Below are positions 43,077 to 55,000 of a stretch of DNA of 64,000 nucleotides, one piece after another (the first letter of the stretch is position 1; every line of letters starts with the position of its first letter). Position numbers and translations under genes: made by a program. The DNA is taken from assembly GCA_947561395.2 (NCBI GenBank), contig OX387190.1:29320858-29384857 (forward strand). Reading direction: 5' to 3'. The stretch is from Buxus sempervirens (lineage: Eukaryota > Streptophyta > Magnoliopsida > Buxales > Buxaceae). The notes under the pieces are model-generated. The model made no database searches. It was not told the DNA's origin and worked only from the letters and a program-made list of their open reading frames with translations.

Positions 43077-46000
43077 ATGGCAAATAGCAAATATGAGTAT
43101 GTGAAGTCCTTTGAAGTTGAAGATGAGGTGATGTTTCCTAATTTGATTGTTGTTCAAATTGACGGTTGCAATTTTCACAGGTAATTTCACTTTGGATTTT
43201 GCCTGAGTTTCATTGTTTCTGTTAAGAAACCTAAGTGATTTTGATCATTTCATCTCCTGAGTGTTAAATTTATGTTGAGCTGTAGTTTTTATGCTTAACC
43301 TGGGAATATTTCGGCAGATTTTCTGAGGTTCATAAATTTGAGAAGCCTAATGATGAGCAAGCTTTGAATTTGATGAACGCATGTGCAATGGCTGTGTTAG
43401 AGGAATATCCTGATGTAGTCTTTTCGTATGGATTCAGTGATGAGTACAGGTGCTTGTTGCAACTTGTTTCATGTGGTTGATATAAAGTATCCTCTTTTGT
43501 ACCCATTTGCTTAATATATGTCTTTCCCCTGTTGATGGTATGGTTTTCAGCTTTGTTTTCAAGAAGACATCTCAGTTCTACCAGAGGCGTGCCAGGTTCT
43601 TATTTTCTAACCATTTAATTTTTAGTTTCTTTTTATCTTCTATCATTGCTGCACCTACATTATAGATGCATGCTCAAGTAATGTTGGAAAGCAATGCTTT
43701 CAGAACAAGATTGAACCAAACGGTTGAATCATGGAAATCTTGAACCACTTACGAGTTACGAGAATTGTTTTTTATGGGATTTTGTTCGTCTTTACTGTGA
43801 TTTTTCATATTTATCCAATTTTCCCACTTTTTTCTTTAAGAACCTATTTATGGCATCATTTACTGACAGGTCATGCTGCATGAATGGACTTTGAAACTTT
43901 CAAGATAGTGTTGTGACCTGTTGTCCCATCTTAGAGATATACATAACCCTCTTTTTCTTTGTATGCATGAAGGATGCTTTCAGGGAATCATTTGTGGATA
44001 TCCTCAACACTCGACTGTATTATCCCAAACATGCAATCTGTTTGAAATAATTGACTTTATGTTCCTGTTATAAACTTTGCAGCAAAATATTGTCCCTCAC
44101 TGTATCATTCTTCTCTTCCGTGTACACCATGAAATGGAAAGAGTTTTTTCCCCAAAGAGAGTTGAGGCTCCCACCTTATTTCCATGGGAAGGTCATATGC
44201 TGTGCATCAATGGAGGTTCTTCAAGCATATCTTGCATGGAGACAAGATGATTGTAAGCATGGATTGTTGAAACTGCACTAAGCACATTGAAACTGGAAAT
44301 ATCTTCAAAGACCTTGCTTGATTTCATTATGTAAATTAGGTTTTTTGTTTATATAGTAGATTAATGAATCAATGAATTTTATCCAGTCATTCTTCTTCTG
44401 TATTTTGCAGGTCACATCAACAATTTGTATGATACTTGTTTATGGCTGCTGGTGAAGTCTGGAAATACTGAAAGGGAAGCACATGAAATATTAAAGGTAC
44501 TCGCTGCTGATATTTTATTAATGTTTGTCTTTTACTTAAATTTTATTCATTAAAATAATTGCCCAAGCACATGAAACATTAAAGGTTCTGACTGCTGACA
44601 TTTTACGTATGATTCTTCTACTTAATGATTCATTAAAAACATTTGCCCTTGTTGATTTCTGAATCTGTTTGACCAGTTTTGTTCTTTTTTTTTGTCCTTT
44701 CAGTGGTATAATGTGATAGTCAGACATATCATGATAAGCTTTTTTGGAAATAATATTTTTAGGTCTCCTGTTTTTTTGTTTTGTTGTTGTAGGTGAGGCA
44801 AATAAAAATAACAATAAAAAAATGCCTTCTACTGACTGTTAGGGTTGGCAACATCAATCCTTTCGTCCATCCCAATGTATTAAAAATCATACTTTTAGTC
44901 AGATTACGAGCATCGAAAATCTTTTTTGATCGATTCTATCCATGTTATTTTTGGTCTTCTTTTTTAACTTATTAGATCTTTTAATCAGTATCCTTCCATA
45001 TCTTCTCATAGCTGCAATATGTTACATGGACCCAGGTACAAGTGTCGGGTGTGGGTACGTGTCTAAGAGTCGGATTCACTTGACCTTCAAAACTTAGGAT
45101 AGGGGGACTCGGTTGAGAAGTGTCCAAAATTTGGATAAGGATACTGGGATTCGGCTGAAAAGTCTCCAAGTAAATGTCAATAATGCCAGTTAGAAGCCTA
45201 GCTTTCATATTTCTGTTTTGCATCCCCCCCCCCCCATATTTTTCTTTTTAAGTCATTGCTTGCAATTTTTGAGTTTGAGAATATAAATTCTTTCTTTGCA
45301 AAAACTATTATCTTTTTTAATTCATTTCTTGCAAGTTAATTATTTGATAATTATTTTCTGATTGATCTTGGGTTGCCATGTCTAAGAGAACATGCAAAGG
45401 ATCCGACACATATCCCATACCCATGTCGTGTCGTGTTAGACACGGGTACTTTGGGTCGTGTGAATTGTCCATGTAACAACCCGCATCCCTAGGTTCTAGC
45501 TTTATACGCATAAACTATTTTCAACTTTCTTCTGTCTTCTCATATCCTTTTTTTTTTTAAAGCTTTAAAAGAAATGAAAAGAAAAGAATGTGCTCTTTTT
45601 TAGTACCCAATTTTTTCAAGCCGTATCACACATCTATCTCAATATCCTTGTTTTAGCAGTGGTCATCCTATGCATATCTTGCTTCTTTACAACATTATGC
45701 TTCATACATCATAGTAAGCTTGATGGCTATCTTGTACAATTTGCCTTTTAGTTTATGTGTAGCACATTGATTGCATAACAGTCCAATGGTGCTTCTCCAC
45801 TTAAGCCGTTAAAATCTAATTCCATATAGATTTCACCATTTTATTTTCTGATTATTTCAATATATTTTATTGTCTCTTGGGATAAATTTGTAATCTTTAC
45901 AAGTTCCTTAATCCTTTCTTGCAAGAAGGAAAAAGTCAATTTGATTTCATGTTTTTTACTTTTTAAGGTTATTAGATGTTTAACTATTTTTTGTGGCAAG

Positions 46001-49000
46001 AAAAATGGAGTAGGTGAATGGAAGAAAGGCATTTGCATTGTATTCTTCACGTGATGGACATGCATGGCAGTTGGGGGCGTGCTTCATAGATGTTTCCTCA
46101 AAGGAAGATATGTTGGTCAAATTTTGCATGATTTGTTGATTGGTGTCTACTTTTGGTGTTTCAATACTTTAATTTCTAACACATACACATACTTTTTTTA
46201 TTTCGTCTAATACTATCTTGATCAATAATGGTTAAAGAACTCCTCTACCTCCTTCCACTTCTTATGTTGTCCATTTTCTATTCAAAAACTCCGTGATCTT
46301 TAACAATGCATTGATATTATGGTTTTAGAAATCTGCATGGTGTTTACTATTTAATGGATTGTTGTTGAGTATTTTTGCATGTGTTTTCGAGTTTCAGAAT
46401 ATAAACCAAATTTGTGAAAAGGAGCTGAGTTGACCTGAAAATCGCCCTGTTGAATAATTTTTTGTGTGGCTGTTTTAGTCCTTATTGTTCCATTCTATTT
46501 GCCACCAAAGGGTAAATATATGAAAATTTTTCTTGATGTCTTTAGCTTCTGATGTTTCATTTTCATTATTAATTTTCACTACTAAATTGAGTTTCTTATA
46601 AGGACATCTGTTTATAACTAATTAAAGTTTTATACATTTATTCTGCAGCATGCTTCAAAACAGGATAAAAATGAACTGTTATTCCAGCAATTTGGCATCA
46701 ACTATAAAAAGCTACCTGACATATTCCGCCAAGGTTCTTGCCTTCTCCGAAAAGAGGTTACCTCCATTTTATAAGGAGAACTTATAATTATTATCTTCTA
46801 AAACCTAGATAGTCAAGTAAATATGACTTTATATATGTGTGAGTTGGACAGAATATTGCCAAACCAGAATTATAGTCTTGATACATGGAGTTGCTTTTGT
46901 GTTCTCATGTCTTTTGTCACTACTAGTACTTCCCACATGCGTCTTGCTTGTTGTTGCTCGTTAATATTAATATGATCTATGCCACTCTTCTATTGCTTGT
47001 TCTCACGTATTCTCTTTCTTCGATAGTCTACCAATTGTGGTTGTTGGACTTTGGCTTTTACTTTGTTTTCCCCTTTTTCTCTGTTTTAATAAATTTTTTC
47101 TCAAAAAAATGTATTTGGTGTTTTACAGATTTTTTGCAACTAATACATTCTAATTTTGGTTTATCTCTATTTTCTATAGAGAAGCTCAAGTTATTTTATT
47201 TTGAACTCCATTTATACATTGTCTTGGCAAAGTTAAAAATATATATTTTTAATTCCTTTTTCTCACATGGAAGATATTGTGATGTATATATTGTGAATGA
47301 CATAATTATTAACTCATATGTACCTATAACATACATTTTGAGTATTTTACAACTGCTTCTTCTCAACCCCTACGAGGGGCAATTTATTCACCACCACTTG
47401 TCACCTACATTTTTATGACCATTATCAAAACTTTATTTTCCATCATTGCTGTTGTTATTGTTACACTACTGTTGTTGCTGTTGCCATAAGGCCCGTAACC
47501 ACCCACCATCTTCAGCCGTTAATGTCAACCTTCAGTCACTGTTGTTTAATTCTGGTTATAAACCTTCTTTATTTGTCTGCATGCATGTTTTAGTGCCATA
47601 AAAACCTTATAATTCCAATTCCGTGCCATAAAAACCTTGTAATTCCAATTATATAAGGATTTAGAATTTCAATAATTTTCAGACTTTATAAGTCCAATTA
47701 TATCTGAATCCCAATTCTGTTGATTGGAAACTAATATTCTTTAACTCCAATTCTAATTTCATTTTCAAAGCACATCATATGATATTCTGGTTTTTGATTA
47801 TCTCTTGTTATGCAGGGATGATCTGTGTTCCATTGTTTGATCTCCATTTCTATCTTGTCTAGCTGAAATGATCCTTATAAGTTTTTATTTTTTTTTTCTA
47901 GGTGGAAGATATCGTGAAATACAATGAGAACGGAAATCCTATAAAAAGATTGCGGAAGAAGGTGATAATAACTCATTCTGATAATATAGCCGGGAAAAGC
48001 TTCTGGAATAAGCACTCAAGTCTTCTCATTGAATTAGGACAATTAGCAGATGATATAAACAAAGTTAGACCAGAGTATATTAGGTCTTTCCAAGTTGAAA
48101 ATAAGTTGATGCCATCTACCTGGATAGTAGTCCGGATCGATGGCTGCCATTTTCATAGGTAATGTTTTTAAACATAACTCCACTGACCATACTTTTAAAA
48201 AATTATCCTAGCTTGTTATATAATAAATGAAAATATATAACATGTGTACGTATGTATGGAAAGGGGTTTCTGATCTGTCTTTCCATGTTTAAATTCCAAG
48301 ATAATCATGAATTTTGAAGCTAGGATGGATGACGTGCCAATCCTAGACTTTCAAATTGTTCTTTTTTAATTATGTAATGAATGTCCTTTGGATGGGACAT
48401 GCAAACAGCCTTTGAAAAATCTAGTATCATTCATATATCTACTTGCCTTTGGGAATTTTTGTAATTGAAGCCATGCATTATTTAAACCATTCAAATTTTC
48501 ACTATTTCTATAGTATTTGGCCAGATTACATGACGTAAAGATGTTGCTCTTTTGTCACGTGGAAAACATTTTTGGGATAAAACCTTGATATGTTGGAGGA
48601 ATCTTGCGGAAGGGCATGTTGACAATTGTGATTTCACTAACTCAATTGCTGGTGTGAAAATTGCATCACGTCAGGAATTTTTGTATGTTTTTTGTCACCT
48701 ATTTACTATACACATGGGCACACGCATGTTGCTTGGCTTGAAGATTTTGGTAGGAACCATCAAGTTGTGGCTATTCCTTTTTGTGTTTTGGCATGGGATA
48801 TATGTGGACATCTTGACTGGGGTTGTTAGTGAGCCAAAGCTACTTAGGCTTGAGAGTAGCCTGACCTTGAAAAGAAGCTCATTTTCTTGACATGCCTGAT
48901 GGAGCTTGGGTTAGTTTGGTTCTTGTAATCTGTTGTGTAAAATATTTATAAGTTTACATTGTTTAGAAAAGTAAAATAGTATTTATGTTTTAAGCACAAT

Positions 49001-52000
49001 TTTTTTTATTTTATTTGTGTTGTTCTAATTCTTTTTAACTTTGTATATGTCCTATTTATTGACCTTAGAGATTTACAATTAGTAGTCCTTGGGTTCATTT
49101 GGTCAATAATGCTATTGGATAGTAGCTTCAGTAATTCAAGCTTGAGCCTAAGAAACGTTACCGAGCTTGCCCAAAATGTTTTAGCGAGGAAAGTGGAAGT
49201 TTACATCGGTCATGATCAGTGTTCGTTGTCACTGCCACTAGTGTGTTTTGGAACAAATCCATAAGAGTTTTGTTTGATGGAAAACCACCAAACAAAATCA
49301 TTGGAATGAGTGAAAAAGTTGTTCTGTTGAAAATCAGCTGACACACAGAATTTGATGATTCAGTCAATTTTGGTCAACTTCAGAGGGAGGGAACTTACTT
49401 GGGCTTCCTTCGGCGTTGCTTCATGTTCATAGAGTCCAAAGAGTCTATTGTGTGTAAGTAAGAAAAAGGAAAAAAGAAAATACAAATTGTATGGTGTTAT
49501 ATCAGAAATGTGTCCAAGAAAATGATTGCTGGAGTTGGAACTTGCATTTTTTATGTAATATTTTGGAGTCGGAAATGTAGCCACTATTTCAGCTGTTGGG
49601 TTGTTTAAGTGGGCAGCAACTAAGCTCGAATATGGATGTCATGAAATGGTTATGGTGCAAATCAGTTGAGTTCTTAGAAGTTTTTTCAGCTATTACAATC
49701 ATGGACAAAACGTCTTTGATCCTTCAGGTATGCTGTGACAGCCCTTTTCCCTTTAAAAATTGGTTTCTTTATGTGGACAGTTGTGCTTGGGAAGATTTTA
49801 ACTTCAGGTAATCTCATGAAATGTTGCTAGCAGCTGCCTAATAGATGCATGATGTGTAAAGATCAAGTTGGAATGGTGGACTATTTATTGATTCATTGTA
49901 ATGTGGCTCATGCAATATGATTTGCTTTCTTAGCTAAGTTTGGGAAGCAATGGCTACAACTGAAAGAGTTACATCAAGTTTTTTTTAAGTAGAAAAGAAG
50001 AAAGGGTGTGTCTCTTATGGAAGTGTTATGGGGTCTGACACCTGCTTCAACTACTTGATCTTTATGGCAAGAGAGAAATGAGAGGATTTTTGTGATCTAT
50101 TATGCAATTATTTTGGTCCTCTATTCTGGATTCTTGCAAAGGATTAGGGCTTAATTAAGTTATGATGTGTGAAAGTTTTTGTGATATGTTGGGGCTTTCT
50201 GTCCAATTTGTGGTATGCTGTACATTCTTCATGTATGTGTATGCTTTTTGTTTTTGAGCTGTTGCGTATTTGCTTACTATATTTCATCTTACCAATGATA
50301 GAGAAAAATTATCATTTTCATTTCATATGTGTCTCTTCAAATTAGAGATTTAGAAATTTTTTCTAAACATTTACTTAGACAATTAATTTTATAAATACAA
50401 AGTAGTTTTAATTAATCCAAAGTGTCAGTGATTGAAAGACTAGAGAAGATACAGAGAGATTTTCTTTGGGCAGGTTGGGAAGATACCCAAAAGTATCATT
50501 TGGTTTCATGGAGGGAGGTATGCAAAGCCAAAAAAGAAGGAGGTTTAGGCAATTGGAATTTATGCCTATTCAATCAAGCTCTATTGGCAAAATGGTGTTG
50601 GAGTTTCGGTCAGGAGGTGTCAACTCTATGGATAAATTTGATAGCTGTCAAATATGGTTATAATAATGAGATATGGATGCCCGACCAAGTGAATGGTAAT
50701 ATAGGATGCAGCTTATGGAGACTGGTTTGCAGATTTTCACATTTGATTCTACATGGAGCAAGGTTTAAGTTGGGGAAAGGAGATGGGATAAAATTTTGGC
50801 ATGATCCATGGTGTGGAAATGTTGCTCTAAAAGAGCTTCATCTAAATCTATATAACATATCAGTTAGGTCTCAAGTTTTCATTTCAGATCTGTACTCCCA
50901 AGGGGAAGAAGGTTTAAACTGGAATTTACATTTTAGAGGAGGTATGTTTGAATGGGAGATAGATACATTGGCCCAACTATTGGAAAACATTAATGGAAAG
51001 CATCCAAACAATGAGCATGATAGGATGAAATGGAGGTGGAGTAAGGATGGGGAGTTTTCCGTAAAGAGTCTTTACAATCGTATGAGCAAGCAAGATGTGA
51101 GTTTCACTGTCTCTATCATGCTGTGGCAATCTATGCTACCATCAAAGATTGGTTTCTTCATGTGGATAGCGGTATTGGACAAGCTATTAACCATGGATAA
51201 TCTGATGAAGAGAGGGTGGCAACTCCCAAACAGGTGTGTCCTATGTAAATCAAATTTGGAGACAGTAAATCACTTACTTATTCATTGCAAGGTGACAAAT
51301 GAAATCTGGAACAAATTTTTAGCAAGATTTGGAGTATCATGGGTACAACTCAGAGAAGTGAATCATGTCCTCTCTTCTTGGAAATGTAGTAAGGGGGTTT
51401 CACAAGTTCAGATGCTATGGAGACTGACACCAGCAGCTATTCTTTGGTCAATTTGGAAGGAAAGGAATAAGAGAATCTTTGATAATAAGGAGAGGTCTCT
51501 TAGTGCCTTATTTAAGTATGCTCTAAGCTTTCTTCTCTATTGGGCATCGAGCTCGGAGTCTTGTTAAAATTTTTGAAAATTTTCACAAGACCTTCAGGAT
51601 GTATTACTTTGTGAAAATTTCAGGGAGTTGTAGTGACCTTGGTGAAATCAACTATACACTCTTGGTGTACAGCTTTGTAACCCATGCTATTTTGATCTTC
51701 TAATTTAATATAATCCTTATTACCGATAAAAAATTAATGCAAATTCAATAAATATTTGGCTGAGACTTTGATAAAATGGTGGTAAATGTTATAAACAACC
51801 AAAAAAAAAAAGAATGAATTTCAGTTTGTTTTTTTAATTTTTTATACTTTTTTTTTTTCGAGTTTTTGGAATTTCTCGAAATGGTGGCATGAATGGTGTG
51901 CCAATGAAATTTCGGGGAATGGCATGTGGAGTTTGGGTCACATTGAAGCGAGCACGGCGAATCTTGGTCATGATTAATTCTCCTTTTTTCAGACTTCCAA

Positions 52001-55000
52001 TTGCAGTTTCTGTTGTTGGAACTTGTTGAGTCCTTGATCCTTATATTTTATAATGTCATGTGAATTTATTGCAAATCTTAACAAGATAAATAAATCCAAA
52101 AAGTATCAATGCCATGAATCCTAGTGGCTTGTTCAGAAAGTAACAATGTCATTAATCTTAGTGGCTAGAATGATATGTTTATTTTTTGTTTAGCCTGAAA
52201 TATTCTGCTAACAGAAATTAATCTCGTTCTTGTCATTTTTGTTAGATTTTCTGAGGTTCATGAATTTGAGAAGCCAAATGATGAGCAAGCCCTGAATCTT
52301 ATGAATTCATCTGCAGTGGCTGTGTTAGAAAAATTTTCAGATATAGTCTTCTCATATGGGGTTAGTGATGAGTACAGGTACTCTATTTATTTAATGTGTC
52401 ATTATGCTTGATCTTACATATGTCTTTTCTGCTCTTCAGTTTCTTACATTGTTGATGTTTTTGCTCCCAGCTTTGTTTTGAAGAAGGAATCTCAACTTTA
52501 CCAGAGGCATTCCAGGTTTCTCTTCCTTTTTTACCCTTTTTGATCACACAACTTTGTTGTACTGTACTAAAATTGTGGATGAAAAACTGAGGTTGGAAGG
52601 ATAGTAAAGATCTCCTTTCTTGTTGAGTTTGCATAGTGCGTATATGTGGTGTTGGGAAACCATCTGTCCATGGGTCAGTAAATTGGTGAGATCTCCTGGC
52701 AATAAGAATACCGATCACAGATCATTCTATTTAAATATGAATTAAAGAGAATCTTTTTGTAGTGGTCCCACATGTCGACATTGACATGTTCCTGGACACG
52801 TTGGCACCTACTTTTGGCATGTGTTATGTCCTGAATTCCCCCTTTAAAATATTTCATAACAAACCATATTAAGGTATGTCACATAAAAAAACTTATAACC
52901 ATTTAACCACAAAGTAGTTTATAAAGTCAAGAGGATGAAAAACGGAATGATAAGGTCAAGTCATGTGAAGTTGAATAAAATGAGGCAAAATCTAAGTTTT
53001 AGGGCTTAGAACCAGAAACTTGAGCGGTAGATTTTGACTGTTGTCTTGCTTAAAAAAAGAAAGGAACCCACCATAACACCATGAAAGAGGCCAATCTTAC
53101 AAGTATTTGCTTGTTCAAATGACAGGCTTTTTATTTCTTTATTTTTGGATGTTGAACAACCATTCGAAAACTTTGGTCAAGCCTGAAGTTAAATACAAAA
53201 TCCAAATTTTTAATGACTTATCAGATGGGATTTTGATCTTTCTATGCATCTGTCATGTCTGATTTTGAGGGCTTAAGAACCCAGAACTCCGATTTTTCAA
53301 ATTAATAGGGCTCTAAACGGAAAAAGGTAAAACATATTCAGTCCCCTAGAGATATTAAGTATAAAAGATATCATAAATATTTCTTGGATATAAGACATTC
53401 TTTCATAAACCACATTCCAAGAATAATAGCTTTTTAGTCAATTTAAAAATTAATGTGCTACTTCTCTTTTTCACTTGAAATATACATGTATGTATACATA
53501 AATACATACAGTGGTTTCTATTTCATGTTTTGATTTTTGGACGTTCCTGTGACTGGACACTCACCTGTGTATCTATTTCTCCAAATTGTAGCTATTAAGC
53601 AATATCTGCTGCAGTTTGAAAATTAAGAATGTTTGATTTTGGAACGTTCCTATGACTGGACACTCACTTTCTCCAAATTGTAGCTATTAAGCAATCTTCT
53701 GCAGTTTGAAAATTAAGAAAGAAATTATATTGTAAAAAGGCTTCTAGAGATTACAGACTTCAAGGCTATTTTTGTACAACTAGTTGAGCTTTATATAGGA
53801 GGTCTCCTTCACGGGAGCCTATGGATTGGTGGATTTGAACTCCCATTTGTGACAACTGAGATATGCATTTTGGGTCTTTTAATACTGTTCTCTTGATTAT
53901 CGTAAATGGCTACATGTCATATTTGGCTTACTTCCATGATCGCCTTTGCAGTGAAATAGTGTCCCTCATTGTATCATTCTTCTCTTCCATGTATGTTATG
54001 AAATGGAAAGAATTCTTCTCACAGAAAGAGTTGCAGTATCCTCCTTCCTTTGATGGACGGGCTGTTTGCTATCCATCATCTGAGATTCTTCGAGATTATC
54101 TAGCATGGAGACAAGTAGATTGTAAGTATTGGGATCACCCAATCTAGCTGCCCGAGTCAAGCACTTTCCTAAAACAGACCCCGTAGACTCATTTCTGTCC
54201 GGCATGTTGAATATTGTTCTTTGTCCCGCGTGTTTCTACTTAATGGACAACCTGAAATAAATTGTTTTTTTTGGGGGTTGGTTTCAGGTCACATCAACAA
54301 TCAGTACAATACCTGCTTCTGGATGCTTGTTAAGTCTGGAAAGACAAAAGGCGAGGCACAAAATGCCTTAAAGGTGCCAAAATATCCTTGAAATTATTTA
54401 AGAAACTTTATCTTTTATGGAATATTATTTACTTTAATGTTCTTAGATCGGGTCTGATTTCAAACTTTTACTTCCGGTCATTGCTCAAATTTTGTTCTTT
54501 TGCTTTAAGATTTTCTTTGATGTACTCTTTCCATCATACAGATCCTTTATGGGTCACATTTTGAAGGCCAAGTTGTGAAAAAATTAGGGAACATGATGTT
54601 TCATAATATTATTTTGTGCATGTAAGCGATGGACTAGAAAACCTTTAATAATCGTCATTCTTTCATGCACTACATCGGAAAAAAAAAATTGAATTAAGTT
54701 TGTCTATTAGGCTTTTGGTTTTAGTGATTTCCTTCGCATTTGTGACACTTTGATAGATGCAGCAAAGTGGCTTATTTTCTCACCGTGGATGATTTTGGAT
54801 AATGTTATCTTTTGACTTGGTGCCCTTGCCTTGGTGATGCTATAGTGTTCAACTTTTGACAGGAAGTTCAGGACCAGTGGGTTTAGAAATTTTTTGCAAT
54901 GGTAAAGCGAGACTGTATGGGGTTAGAGACCATTAAAGCACCATTTAAATTTTTTGTCTGTGCTTTTAGGGAAAGTAACTCCATTGGATAACAGTTTTGT

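Noticed and set aside
50422-51567. 381-codon ORF as a gene of its own
   Set aside because: It is the C-terminal part of a LINE reverse-transcriptase ORF lacking its N-terminus and sits in an intron.
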